A DNA stretch of 34,839 nucleotides from Plasmopara viticola. Its lineage: Eukaryota; Oomycota; Peronosporomycetes; Peronosporales; Peronosporaceae. Within the stretch, counting starts at the first letter, position 1; each line of letters begins with the position of its first letter. This document shows, piece after piece, positions 11,481 to 23,142 of the stretch. Position numbers and translations under genes: made by a program. The stretch is taken from the NCBI GenBank assembly GCA_001695595.3, contig MBPM02000286.1, positions 1-34,839 on the forward strand, in the 5' to 3' direction. The notes beneath the pieces were generated by a model. That model was given only the letters and a program-made list of their open reading frames with translations. It was not told the origin of the DNA and ran no database searches.

Positions 11481-12098
11481 AAAAGCAGGATGTAAATGTA
11501 AAAATAGCCGACCACTATGAGTCTCGAACGACCTTGTGCCTAGCAAAGAGACCTTATTGACAGGAGAAATTGTCCATTTGGAGGCTAACAGAGCTCGAAG
11601 AACTGGGTGCAACTGGTTAAAATTCAAACTAAAAATATTTTGGGAATGATGTTCCTTTACCTCTCTCAGAAAAATATATACATGTCTCATTCGAGACGTA
11701 AATATTCGAAATCAGCCTTCTTGACAGCTTGTGTTGCACTTTGTCTCAGAGATCCTAATTTTTCTAAATTGAGAGCGACTATTTTGAGCATAGTAATTTC
11801 TACTATTACGCATATAGTTGTGGTCTGTAGAGCGTGTACCGATTTTTTGTGAGCTGTTCGATACAGCGATTTATGTCACAAAATTGGGTAATACTTTTAA
11901 ACACACAGGGCTCATGAAATCCTGTTACACTCTCCTCTCTTATGTTCTAACACATAACATCACCGTTATGACTTATGCCGCTTCTCAGAAGCCTGCACGA
12001 CAAACAAAATGAGAGATAGCCTATTTCGAAGTCACAGACAGAGTTACATCCAGCTCACACTATCCGAATGCCACACGACATGTTAGCGTAAGTACGCT

Positions 12099-12293
12099 AT
12101 GCCGTCAGATGACGAACTGATTGCTCTCAGAATACAAACGCGCCACGCGCGTCAGTTACCCTTTGTTAAGAGCAAGCATGACCTGAGTCTCATGATCGAC
12201 TACAACCCTCCAGCCTCGGCATCAGAAATAAAGAAAGTGGATGCTCTCCTAGAAATAAAGAAAGTGGATGCTCTCCTCGACAAAGTCTGGTGA
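12099..12293 (+). CDS. Short hypothetical ORF with an internal tandem duplication
   Basis: A 64-codon ORF that I do not recognise. Its only notable feature is an exact in-frame 27-nt tandem duplication giving EIKKVDALL twice near the C terminus. It has no signal peptide or membrane segment and no strong start context. It may be the remnant of a larger gene or a chance ORF. Confidence 0.2.
   Translation: MPSDDELIALRIQTRHARQLPFVKSKHDLSLMIDYNPPASASEIKKVDALLEIKKVDALLDKVW
12224..12277. repeat. Perfect 27-nt tandem duplication
   Basis: 12224-12250 and 12251-12277 are identical. The lack of any divergence implies a recent event in a region that otherwise looks decayed. Confidence 0.95.
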
Positions 12294-15200
12294 GCCAGCA
12301 GCTTGTATAATCAGCCACATTGTCCAAAGAGGCTTCTCACTCCACTAGTCGCAGGGCTGTGCGCTGCATACTTTGTCCTCACGAGCGATCATACGCATCA
12401 CACGCACCCCATATCCACTGACAGATTATATGTTTGTGCTTGACGAAAAAGAGCACCTCCGATGAGGTGCAAGAGCCCGAGGTTCAGTCACAGCAGAATC
12501 AATCTTGCGTAATTCTACAAAAAGGGAACGAGCTGGCTTTATGTTGTGGACAACAGATCAATTAACGACGGTCCATAATCAGTCAATGACAAGTCTTTAG
12601 CCGAGCGAGATCGAACCAAGAATTCCGCTTCGGTCCCACATCGACTTCACTAACGCAATTTCGATGTGCAGTACATCTTTCTTAGTCTTGTACCCAAGAC
12701 TTGAAAAGCAATATGTCATCTCTGAACCTGGCTACCAGGAACCTCGAGATAAGATTTGCTTGAAGCCTCAGTTTCATGTCCTAGCGACGGGTGCATAGTC
12801 ATGTCGGAGACGTTAGCCTTTATGATTTGATAGCTCAACAAAGATAAGGTAATCTTGTCGAAGTATTGCCATTGGCTCTCGGACTGGGTATAGCTATACT
12901 GAGTTTGACCCTGGCGACAGCGTCGCGCAAGATGACACTTCACATGAAAGTGGAGCTTGGGATTTCTGTCACGATTAGGGGCATGTTGACGATATCGAAG
13001 CATCGTGCATCCCACAAAGAGCTTTGATTCAATGAAGTTCGCGACCGACGTCTGGCAAATGTAGACAACAGTTGAACGTACGCTAACATCGACCTCTTAG
13101 CTAAGACATGCCATAAGTGCATCAGCATTGGAATCTTTAGGTTGTGTTCGAACGGACTCAAGTCTCAAACGCGGAAAAGCATCGCTTTGCAAGCAATTTA
13201 ACTACTCGCGTTTGGGATGAAACGAAGCTTGGTCTACCGTGGCCAATCCTACGCATGACCTGGCGCCAACGCTCCCGTGCTCACATGTACTCAGTAACAA
13301 TACGACTTAAGAAAGCCAGCAAAAGCACTGGGGAGGCAGACGAGGCCTTCCCGACGCCAAGATCGGGGCACTTGTATGTGGATTATGAAGCTGGGGTGGA
13401 CAGTAAAGCCCATGAGCTTAAAATTTTAATCGACCGCTCTGAGTCCTAGCGCGAGCATTTTAAATTTTGTCGGTACGTCACTTTCTTACATAGTATGCGC
13501 CTATCTCGGCCGGCCGTTCGAATGCATAGCCTTTCATGTTCGTAGTATTCCAAACTTATAGCTTATACGGTGGTTAATACAATGATACCAGCTGCCGTAT
13601 GGCCACTCGCCTTCACTATACCAAAATTTTCGATCAGGGAAACAGCTATCCAAAAGATTTTCTGGGAAATTCTGTAGACTCATATGAAATTTGGTATTCT
13701 GAAGATCAATTACATTATAAGACGCCTCGCAAATTTGATAAATGCGTCGTCGTTGTTTCGAGAAGGTCGACGGTGCATGCGCCTCCATGCATCTGAAAGG
13801 TGAGACGAGACGACGATATCTCTTGCTCAAAATTTCAAGCTTAACACTTCTAGCGGTGGGATTTGAGTATCTGGCCCATTTTAACAATATATTTGATCTC
13901 TCTATCTCGTGTAAATCCTTTAAACGTTCAGTTTATTTTTGCGGATGCACTCGTGTCCTGTAGACCATCGCCTACGTATATTTACCGATATGATAAGTCT
14001 GATGACTGTTTCGTGAAAAATGTGAAATAGATTTTTCGAATTTTCTATCTCACTTGTATTGACAGCCTCCGCACTGCAGAGGGCGAGTAATATTTATAAG
14101 TGACTCGTTTCATCTTTTTAGCGTGTTAATTCTGAACTGCAGCGTCAAGTACAAATTAACTTTACAAGGCTCACTGGCCCATCTATGCGCCGCCTTTGCA
14201 GATATAATGCAAAGTGCGTTATGCATACGATTGGTCCGTTTTGTCTTACCAAATGTCTTTGTATAGTCTACTGCGAATAAGGTAGGTAGATTTCTAAAAA
14301 AAGTAAACTAGGCTTGTTAGACGTAATGGTAAATTGCGGGTTGATACTCGACTCCATTGAGTCAGGGACCTATGGTGTTGCAATATCGTATCCATATACA
14401 GACTTGCAGTTTCTACCAGTCATACTATACTAATGACAACACTAGTATGCCCGTGTGGGCAATAATCCAAAGACATATCCAGGGATAATGGGAGTCCAAC
14501 AGTCCGTCGGTATAGACAGGCTATGATAAAAAGCCGATGTGGATTCGACCCTCGGGCAGATCTCACATGTCTTTGTATATATGTTCACCTGCTTGTATAT
14601 ACAAGACCACTGAAAAGTTGTGAAGGCTAAAATTTTGTTTTCCGTTACTTTCTCATAATCTTTTGCGGCGTTGCTCAAGCCAAGGAGGTTCATACTTTCT
14701 CGAAGTTTACTCGCGTCCTCATGGCTCTTTACAAAAAGACGAGGCCTTTAGTCTCCTCTGCCGCAAACACACATTTGCCGATGTGAGTGTAACGATGAGA
14801 AGGCCTCATTACCTTGACAACGTGCCTGAAGAAGCTTGAATGAGCTATTACAAAAATTATAGTCTATTACACAATAAAATCACTTCCAAGAAATCGACTG
14901 GTCTCCTCTTCAGCGGATAAGAGTAGATGTATCGTCAAATTTTGTTCTGGCGAACGCTATAACGACTGTGTGATCAACCGTTTTAGCGTCGCCAGGGCGT
15001 TGTATACGATCCATCACGGCATACGGCCACGCGTACCGATCGCTTTAAACTTATCCAACGCCCCCTTTTTCATTTGATAACTAGATCTAACGCACCGTTG
15101 AACGTACACCTGAACGTGTCGTAAGCAGCAGGTTTTTGGTGTTTTTTAGTATCACTGTACCACTCATCTAACTATAGGCATGGGCCAATCGCCAATTTTT

Positions 15201-17521
15201 GCTTCTTATTTCTTGCATAATGTCATTCTCAGTCTTATTGATGAAGAATGTGCAAAAGCGCCACGCTGCTCGCAATTGCCTTGTCACTTGATATTTCGTT
15301 CTTGAGTAAAGGTCAGCTTCGTAATTCACCTCTCTTTTCGAATGATATTTTGTTGGCAGGCCTTCGGACATCACATACGAGTAATTCTTCAATTGTCCAA
15401 CAGAGGATTTGATTAATTCAGCAAATCAAAGAACAAATTCGGAATTAAGAAGTTATAACAAAAGTTTCGTTTTTGTGCTTATGGGTGCAACGCCCACTCC
15501 CCCGATCGTAAGTCAACGTTTTGATTTATTCATATCAAATACTTAAAGCAGCTCTCTCTAATTTTAAACAACCACTAATTAAATCTTGTCGTAATAGAGT
15601 TTTTATACTAATACTTAAAATCATCTTTTTTTTTCTTGGAGTAAGGCAGATAATGATCTGCAATTTCTACTTGTTTAAAGTAGAGAGCAAAGGTCAGAAA
15701 GTTAAACATATATTGTCCCTCAAGGAATAGCTACGACAGCTCTGCTGTAGCTTTCAAGACAAGCTCATCAATAAATAGGCCATTATAGGTCGGATCTTTG
15801 CTTTGAGAGCCCACGCATTTTTTCTCGAAGGAACTTTTTCACAGTAGGTGGATTTGACTAAAAATCATACATGTACCATCGGGTGATGGACTTTATTGAC
15901 AGCGTTGCCTCTGACCTGAAGCTTTCTTGTAGCCCTGGCTGGTAAAGAGTTAGCCGAATATTCATCCAAGGCAAAAATGACTGGGATAGCGGTAAGAGTG
16001 CTATTTTAATTCTTTCTTATTTCAGTGGCTCTCTTCCAGCAAGCTTTTGAAGGATTGCCGCCCATAGCACGGGCGCAGGCTTAGCCCCGGACTCATCCTT
16101 TGTCACAGGCATAGTAGTTGCAGGCGCAGCCTTTGAAGCTGACATATTCGCTTAAATGTTATGCAGCTTTAGCCGCAACAAAAACTTTTCGTGCAGAGGT
16201 TTATTAAGCTGCTTTTGGAAGTTGTGATTTTTGGAAAGTCATAATTCCACCTCCTGTGTCACCTTGTCATAAAAGGTAGCACATGTGTTCAATCTAACTC
16301 TCATGTGAGCGTGTCGAATACTCAAGCACATCGCAAAGGCTTCGAGATGATTAAAGCCAATTTTTTTGTTTTTCAGGCAAAATTTTGCACTGCTCGGACT
16401 ACTTGCTGGCTTCTATGGCTCACAGAGACGGTTACAATTGCAGTACTTGCAGCTGTCAGAGACTAGAGCGCGTAAGGAAAGTCGAGCTTCAAGATCATGG
16501 TCTGTGCCTAAGGCTCAGTAGCATAGGCTTGGAAAGTCTTTATTGCAGCGCCCAATGTAGGTGTAGTTGATGAAGCTAAAAGTATCAATTGTTGGAGAGA
16601 AGAGAAGACAAGATCTTCATTTTCAAAGGGAAGATAGCGATCGCCATCAAGGCAGACTTGAGCGAGGATACTCAGGTACTGTGGCGTTCGTTTTTTATTT
16701 CTTGGAAGTCTCGACTTAATTTTGGCCGCTCACCCGATAGAATATTTGGAGATGGTTTGTGTCCTGGATACGTATGAGATAATTGTCGGAAGCAGATTGT
16801 TTTGTTAAGTCTTAATTATGCGAGCAATTTGGACTTGTGCCTGTAAGCAAGGTAGGCATGATTATTATGAACATGTTCCGAAAAATGGGGACATCCATCG
16901 CTTGGGCGCCACTTGCAGACAAGTCTAGGTGGCACTGTTCATTAGTAGTCTAAGGAAGCCTCATCTCGCACTCAATCGAAAAAAGTTCAGGCCATTTCGA
17001 TTCGATCCTTGATTGTATACGGCCACAGGCATATTTTCTTCCCCTGGGTGCCGTGAAGTGGCAGGTCAATGCGTATTACAAGTTTAAGCGTAGTGGTGTT
17101 GACCCGTATTCAGTCCCAACAGACGTAAGCAACGCAGCATCTGGTGCTTTGGCTGCGGTAATGTAGGACACATCTACTGTGAAGGGACAGACGGAGTGAA
17201 GCAAAGGGACTCGAAGGGTCGCCGGTAGACGAGGCGTCCTCAGAGTCAGAAATATGCTTGTCGCCACTGGGAAGATCTTTCTACTCATGATAGGTGTGTG
17301 CTTGATACACTTAGCCCCTGCACTAGTCTCAATAAGTTATAATTATCCCATAGCGAGCCCCGGCGGATGATCACTCTACACGCCAGTGTACGAGAGTATA
17401 AAAACCCATTTTGTGGCTCGATAGACTTCGTCGCGCCACAGTATGTTGCGCACGGGCAAAGAAATATCATCAACCAAAAGTTTCTGACTAATACCTTAGA
17501 AAGAGTACCAGCAATAAGTCC
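12294..17521. other. Long gene-poor interval
   Basis: More than 5 kb in which I cannot support a gene. ORFs of 60-117 codons occur on both strands (for example 13144-13449 plus, 13534-13887 minus) without known motifs. A 42-residue Ala/Pro/Lys-rich minus ORF at 16017-16145 and a degenerate CCHC-like peptide at 17142-17180 hint at retrotransposon debris but are too short to call. Confidence 0.4.
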
Positions 17522-17660
17522 GTTTGACTGTCTCTGAACGTTTTGAGTCTAAACAAGGCCTAGCAGTAAAATTAAGATGTTTTGGCAGCACAAATTCAGT
17601 TTGACTGGCTCTAGACGTTTTGGGGCTAAACTAGACCTGGCTAGCATTTCGGCAGCATAG
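17522..17660. repeat. Diverged tandem duplication, unit about 77 nt
   Basis: 17522-17598 and 17599 to about 17660 align over gtttgactg/gctctgaacgtttt, the taaac..gacctgg/gcctagca block and tttcggcagca, with one deletion in the second copy. No coding function is seen. Confidence 0.5.
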
Positions 17661-20130
17661 ATATATTTTTTGTCCTTGACATGAGCCAGGATAGCTTGAT
17701 CGTAGGACTGCCGTGGCTAGCCTTGAATGAATTGGCGGTGCACTATTATGTGTAACAGTCTTCCATATCTGCGCAACAAAGCTTTTGTGAGTCCTTGTTT
17801 TGCTCCCAGATCACGTGATAGAAATCCTGAGCACGTATAGGCTCAAAGTAAAAGTGAGAGGCATCAATAGCGCTGATATCTCAATCAAGATAGATGTGGC
17901 GATATCTTTAAACCTTTTTTAGCGGTTATACAACTTTTGCTAGCCCCGCTAGCTACTGGTGACGCTAAAATGTGAGCTTCTAGCTTCATAGGCAAGTGAC
18001 TTAATACCATTAACTGCGAATAACAAAGTTCTGCAAGCATGTAACACAGGGTAGAAAGACACATTGGGAAATATTTTTCACAAGTGAACGGCAAAGTATT
18101 ACCAAATTTTCTTCGTTAGAATAGAATGAGAATGCACAGCAAGTTTATGTCTGATTGTCGTAAACAACTCTGTGGCTGGCAAAGAAATCTTCTTATAAGG
18201 CTTAACTTGACATTTCTAGTCACGGCATGTGTACTACTACTGTAGGCACTGCCAAAGGTATTGGATCGACAAGCCGTATAAAGGACGAAGCTTCTGAGCC
18301 TTGGCTGAGCTGAGAGCCTGATAAACCTCAGAGATAGTATTCCTGATGATAAATAAATCTTTCAAAGATTTATGTACATCCTCTATTTTTAGATAGGCGA
18401 AGCGCACGCTGCCTTAATGTGAGACCGGTTTCCATGCAAAAAACAATTATCGGACTATGCTAAATAGTTGACTGAAGCAAAAATTTGCAAGGCAAATGAT
18501 ACGATTGGTTTCTCCTAAAACCAGCATAAGATCATACAAGAGAATGAATGGGAAAGCTTGCATTTTTTCTTTAAAAAACATTGTTAGAAACGAAAAGCCT
18601 ACTACTCGAAAGATGTCTGATATTGCAAAAACGGTGAAACATCATTTATGCTAGCAATCACATCTTTCACAATCATAAAATGGCATGGTTATCATACGCC
18701 ATCAACCCTTTCGAAACGATTTTGGCACATATGTGGGGTAACCTTATTGGTAATACGATTCCTAGGACTTCAAATTTCAGAAAGATCCAGTGGAGTTTTT
18801 CAAAGCAGCTAGCTGATTTGCTTTCGCGCTCGGCCTCGTTGATGAGATGAGTAAGCAAGGTCACACGGCGGCTGCTTGTGCCGTAGCTACCGACATAGAG
18901 GCTGAGGAGCTGAGTACCCATTAACGTGTCAGTGGGCCGACTCTGGAGATTACTACAGATAAAATTTACTATTTGATGCTTTTTTGGCAGCTCAAGCTCA
19001 GATGCGCGCTGGTCGATCCGACTGCAAAGCTCGTGTGGGCATTTAAATTCTCGGCAACTCAAGCTGCCGGAGGAAGCAGCACGTTTGGTGCGCTGCTACT
19101 TGATTAAATGTGATCAAAGGTGTCTATCTTTGTTTCAAGGGCAAGAGTTACCCGAAGAAGCCTAGGTCTGACAACCCGTGACGACCTATGGAAAAGGATA
19201 AAGCGCACACACACGATCGTATAGGAGCTACTGCTTTTCATGAAGAAGCAAAGGCCAAGGTCGAGGCGGCCTTTTTCGGTGCTCCTTGAATACCTTGGTG
19301 AGCGGTAACTTCGTTGTGAATGAGACTTGTGAAGTAGAGGTGCTCTCATTTGCCTTATCAATCGGAATGGGTATTCTCTTCACAGGACTCGCAAAGACAT
19401 TGGAAAAATTTGGTCTCACTCTACTAAGGTCGTTGCGATCTAGAAGCAGAAGAAGTAGGAACGTTGTATGTTAATCGCAATCAATAGGCCGCGCGTTGAG
19501 GTACGCTAGGGGTCACTAGGTAATTTACGTTCCAGCGCCAAATTTGTGATTATGCCGAAGCCGTGCCGTTTGAAAGTGAGTTGTCTCGTACCCATGTCGT
19601 AATTTACGACCATAGACGCAAAGTATTTTGTCCAAGGTGGTTGAGTATGGTTTTAATACTCTGAAGACCCAAAGTGATTTGTTTTACTGGACTGTGCATG
19701 TGTTAGTGCCCGCAAGTATCATTATACCGGGCGCTTGACTTCTAGATGCTTGCGATGCCAAGTAATATCGTTTCGAAGCATTAAATGTGGTGCTACGAGT
19801 ACGCGCGTAGCCACTGCAAGGTAGTGCTGGAGCAGTAAGCATTTCATTTGAAAAACTTTGATAGATGCCACGATAGGAGTGTCATTTAAAGAGCCCTCGT
19901 AGCTCGCAAAGCCGCTGGGCGTCCTGCTCGACACAATGGTTTGTATCGTCCGAGTGGTACTTAAATAGAATACCTTTTCCTTCATCGTCGGACCTAATAT
20001 CCAGCCCTCTCTCTAAACTGTGACTTACGTCAGTACCCTGTGGAAAGCAAGGTACGTCATTCCCCGCCTCACAGACAAATCAACATTTCTATTAACCTGA
20101 AGCACTTAGAGTAGCGATAATATCCTCTTC
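17661..20130. other. Gene-poor interval up to the viral block
   Basis: No supported gene. A 129-codon minus ORF (18673-19062, opening at TTG) and a plus ORF 19286-19474 (a hydrophobic segment then an Arg/Ser-rich tail) look slightly coding-like but match nothing I know. About 18005-18060 carries a motif resembling the minisatellite at 11266-11480. Composition turns AT-rich from about 20.13 kb, which I take as the approximate left limit of the viral element. Confidence 0.4.
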
Positions 20131-20322
20131 AGACAAAGATGTAGTTTGAAATGAATAAAGATAAACAAAAAATAAAAATCAGTTGTGATTGTGCTGGTAA
20201 ACAACATTTGAAGAGAGCAAAACATAAAAACTGGTTAGAAAACAATTAAATAAATTGAATTAATATTTTTTATTCTAATATAAAATTACTAATATACTAT
20301 AAGCATACCCCATTCATCAAAA

Positions 20323-20640
20323 ATGTCAGTAATTATAGAGTTCGGGAAATATAAAGGAAAATCTCTTGAGGAAGTCTATGAGCAAGATGCGTCATACTGT
20401 CGATGGTTATACAACCAGCAAACAGAAGACTCTGATATCAAACGGTTTTTACAAGGTAAGTTCCAAGATGGAGATGATAGCTATATTATGCGGTGGGGCA
20501 AACATAAGAACAAATCCGTCAAGTGGATTGTTGAAAACGATACCCAATATTTCAATTGGATGTGTAAAAATGAATACATCAAGAATAAATGTCCCTCATT
20601 GAAAGAAAACTTGAACGAATTTGGTGTAGAATTAAATTAA
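20323..20640 (+). CDS. Tandem ExoX-like C-terminal (DUF3820-type) domain protein
   Basis: A 105-residue intact ORF made of two copies of a small domain. Copy 1 covers about residues 4-50, with EFGKYKGKSLEEV and YCRWLYNQ. Copy 2 covers about 55-92, with RWGKHKNKSVKWIV and YFNWMCKN. The pattern (F/W)GK(Y/H)K-K(S)...W(L/M) is the signature of the ExoX-like C-terminal/DUF3820 family. It occurs at the end of DNA exonucleases and as free-standing proteins in viruses. It lacks the exonuclease core, so a DNA-binding or accessory role is more likely than catalysis. It is AT-rich like the viral genes and preceded by TATA-like sequence (taatatactataag). It is the leftmost gene I assign to the viral element. 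Confidence 0.65.
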   Translation: MSVIIEFGKYKGKSLEEVYEQDASYCRWLYNQQTEDSDIKRFLQGKFQDGDDSYIMRWGKHKNKSVKWIVENDTQYFNWMCKNEYIKNKCPSLKENLNEFGVELN

Positions 20641-20696
20641 TCGAATTATTTTTTTTGTCTGAAATCTCCATGTTCTCATCGTTGGGTACTATCCTT

Positions 20697-20825
20697 GGGT
20701 ATGGTTTCCTTATCCCAAGGTATTCCATTCTTATACCTGGGTATGGTTTCCTCATCCCGAGGTATTCCATTTCTTATCCATGGAGATGACATACTTATCC
20801 ATGGGTATGCCATCTCAAGGTATGA
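20697..20825. repeat. Minisatellite, unit about 42 nt plus shorter derivatives
   Basis: Two full units (20697-20738 and 20739-20781, each starting gggtatggtttcct) are followed by shortened, diverged versions starting at 20782 and 20803. It lies between the ExoX-like gene and the CRN gene. Open frames run through it on both strands, which is a consequence of unit length rather than evidence for a protein. Confidence 0.75.
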
Positions 20826-21151
20826 TAGTCTCATCAACAGACCTCAACCACAGCGGTTTCTCACATACGCAGTCGATCCACCGTCCTCGATTCACTGCCT
20901 CCATCACAGCTGTCGATCGATCGTATGTCCTCGAAAGTCAGTTTGGTTCATACATGTGCTGTAACATTGGTCAACTCCTTGTCGCGATTCAGCAGATTAT
21001 TAGATCATACAGGTGATCAGAACCAACGAGCTTTTTGGAATCAACACATTGTTCAACAAGTAGCTGAGGATAGGAGTCAAATCGCTACCACCACAACACT
21101 ATCGGCTTAGACAGGCTATCAGAGAAAAGCTTAATTCTGCAGCACATGGTT
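20826..21151. other. Interval between repeat and CRN gene 3' end
   Basis: Short overlapping plus ORFs (ending at 21016 and 21110) without recognisable motifs. This stretch is more GC-rich than the viral genes and may belong to the same inserted segment as the CRN gene. Confidence 0.3.
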
Positions 21152-23032
21152 TCACGGACTCCAGGTTGCGACATACGCAACGTACAACAGCACTTGGGTT
21201 GGAGGATCAGCTGGAGCAAGTCGAAATTTATCACTGGTCTCCTTGTCTGGCACTAGCGCAATATATCTGGCACCGTCCGGAAACATCTTCGCATACTTGT
21301 CAAGTGCCACTGAGTCAATTTTATGATTGTCGGACTTCGTTATTTGGATCAAGCCAACCACGTTATGTTCCCCACCCATGTTCAGCTTGGCAACACTGTC
21401 GATAGTCTCCAAACAACGTGTGCAGGGATACCAATAGTCGACATCCGCAAGTTGCTGCATGATTGCTTCGCATTCCGCTGCATCAGTGCCTTCATAGAGA
21501 TACGCGTTGGCTTCGAATTCCAACGCAACATATGTATGCTGGTTCTTTTTTCTTCGGTCGTACGTCCTCACCTGCAACTCGAGATTCTGTCCGTCTCTTG
21601 CCATCGCATGCACGTAATTCTCGAATGCAATTCCCATCAACCCATCGTCGCCAAGCATGCGACCTTTTGACCACAACTCCACATAGTAGGATGGCGCCAC
21701 GATTTTGCCAAGTTGCCTCAACGCATACTCGGAGGTGATCACACAAAACCACGACCTCGTCATCGTATACTTCGCCGAGCTGCTTTGGTTCTTGGGATCC
21801 TGCTCACTCGCTCGAACTGACGTCATCCGTAAGCGATCAATTTGTTTCTCCGAGCCAAGAGCATACTGGGTATTCAAAAGTTCGGTCACTTGCGCATCAA
21901 CGAGACCAATAGCCTGGTCAATTGAATCTATGACAACGTTCTTCTCCGACAAGAAGTCGCGCAAGTTGCCACCCGAGTAGTAGTACCTGTCCTTGATATT
22001 GTGTTCCGTCCATTGAAAATGCGCCCCAATAGATTTCAAATCCACCTTGGACCAAAAGGGCACTAGACAACGCCTCAGTACAGGACCGTCGTCGTTCTTC
22101 ATTGGAAACTGGACAGACGTTGCAAGCATTCGGAACGACGCCAGCGTTGCAAAGTTTTCGGCAATGTCCTTGTGCATGAGACCGTCCAGACACAATTCAA
22201 AATCTTGACCACGCAGTTCATCAAGATCACTCAAGCTCGCCTTGTTACTTCGCCAATATTGCTTGTTCTTTCCATCCAGATACAGCAAGGAGAATCCTTC
22301 CTTTTTCAGCTTCCGAAACAAGACGACGCGTTTCTGTTGAAGCAAAGCCATGTAGAACGCAAACAACACGACCATCATGCTCTTCCCAACACCAGGTGTC
22401 CCCACAAACACAGTGCTGAGCTCCTTTTCCATATGGTCGTTGAATATCTTGATGATGTCCTGCGTTTCCTTCCGAACATAGAACCACGCGGGAAAATCCG
22501 GCTCGACGTGGCGAATGTCGAGTGCGATGCCACCAATTTGCCACCTGCCGATATCCAAGGTGGCTGCAATTGAATCCATCCTCTCGACCTCGATGACAGT
22601 CAATGATCTGGCCTTCTTGCGTGCCCGTTGCTCATCCCATTGCTCCTGATCAACTTCCGGAACCACCACCAACACGTGGATTTCCCCTCGTTTTGCTTGA
22701 AATTCTTCGCCGTAGTAATCCACAATCCAGTTTAACTCGTCCATGTGTGCAAACCCTTCCGGGTGTCCATTCTCATCGAGCGTCAAACCTTCCGCGCCAT
22801 CTCGATCCAACCACGCGTCGCCCTTCTTGGCGAGGAACAGCTGTAGTTCCCGTGCATCACACGTGATTGTCTTCTCATTCTCCGTCTTGATGGCCTTCTT
22901 CAATTCGTCCACCAACTCGCTCACGTCGATCTTCACGGAGAAGGCGTTTCCCTTCACGCCTACCAGCGCGCACACAAGCTTCACCATGTTTCCAATTGCT
23001 TTTTGCGAGTGAGGGATGTTCTCTATATCCAT
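21152..23032 (-). CDS. Crinkler (CRN) effector, LFLAK N-terminus with P-loop NTPase and REase (RHS-like) C-terminus
   Basis: An intact 626-codon ORF. Residues 16-125 form the CRN header: a ubiquitin-like region beginning MVKLVCALVGVKG, the LFLAK motif at 65-69, and the HVLVVVP recombination motif at 119-125 where CRN C-terminal domains are exchanged. A P-loop NTPase follows: Walker A GTPGVGKS at 211-218 and a Walker B-like FELCLDG ending at D283. The last about 170 residues fit a PD-(D/E)XK nuclease of the retrotransposon-hot-spot type (E471, D545, and QITK with NHKI at 563-571). CRNs act in the nucleus of the target cell; this architecture is thought to target DNA. The first Met is at 23032, but M16 (22987) matches usual CRN starts better, and a CCAAT box lies only 8 nt from 23032. 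It has no classical signal peptide, as is common for CRNs. It is visibly more GC-rich than the viral genes on both sides. Confidence 0.9.
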   Translation of the reverse strand: MDIENIPHSQKAIGNMVKLVCALVGVKGNAFSVKIDVSELVDELKKAIKTENEKTITCDARELQLFLAKKGDAWLDRDGAEGLTLDENGHPEGFAHMDELNWIVDYYGEEFQAKRGEIHVLVVVPEVDQEQWDEQRARKKARSLTVIEVERMDSIAATLDIGRWQIGGIALDIRHVEPDFPAWFYVRKETQDIIKIFNDHMEKELSTVFVGTPGVGKSMMVVLFAFYMALLQQKRVVLFRKLKKEGFSLLYLDGKNKQYWRSNKASLSDLDELRGQDFELCLDGLMHKDIAENFATLASFRMLATSVQFPMKNDDGPVLRRCLVPFWSKVDLKSIGAHFQWTEHNIKDRYYYSGGNLRDFLSEKNVVIDSIDQAIGLVDAQVTELLNTQYALGSEKQIDRLRMTSVRASEQDPKNQSSSAKYTMTRSWFCVITSEYALRQLGKIVAPSYYVELWSKGRMLGDDGLMGIAFENYVHAMARDGQNLELQVRTYDRRKKNQHTYVALEFEANAYLYEGTDAAECEAIMQQLADVDYWYPCTRCLETIDSVAKLNMGGEHNVVGLIQITKSDNHKIDSVALDKYAKMFPDGARYIALVPDKETSDKFRLAPADPPTQVLLYVAYVATWSP

Positions 23033-23100
23033 ATTTCAGCCAATCAAATGTGCAACCCAAAGTTGGGTTTTTGACGTCACCCATCTGGGTGATTGAACAA
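23033..23100 (-). promoter_or_regulatory. CRN upstream region: CCAAT box and CRE-like palindrome between two hairpins
   Basis: Reading toward the CRN gene: a hairpin caccca-tc-tgggtg (23078-23091), the palindrome tgacgtca (23072-23079, the bZIP/CREB-type site), a hairpin aacccaa-ag-ttgggtt (23054-23069), then ATTGG, a CCAAT box in reverse (23040-23044). The elements are seen directly; the promoter role is inference. Confidence 0.45.
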
Positions 23101-23142
23101 CTGTAGATACAAAATATATTTATTTATATAGACACAAAAATC

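Noticed and set aside
12453..12470. Perfect 7-bp hairpin gcacctc-cgat-gaggtgc
   Set aside because: Isolated, with no gene end or repeat nearby; expected by chance in a 35-kb window.
13144..13449. 101-codon plus ORF
   Set aside because: No recognisable motif, start context or neighbour; length is within chance for this interval.
14320..14360. tRNA-like gggttgatactcgactcc
   Set aside because: No matching A box at proper distance and no cloverleaf.
16017..16145. 42-residue Ala/Pro/Lys-rich minus ORF (MSASKAAPATTMPV)
   Set aside because: Too short and isolated to call; could be a Gag-like remnant.
17142..17228. Zinc-knuckle-like peptide WCFGCGNVGHIYC in a basic context, possible Gag remnant
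   Set aside because: Spacing is CX2CX4HX2C rather than CX2CX4HX4C, and no capsid or polymerase sequence is found around it.
18673..19062. 129-codon minus ORF
   Set aside because: Opens at TTG, no domain recognised, no supporting context.
21166..23012. Several plus- and minus-strand ORFs of 60-130 codons over the CRN gene
   Set aside because: They are frame shadows of the GC-richer CRN coding sequence.
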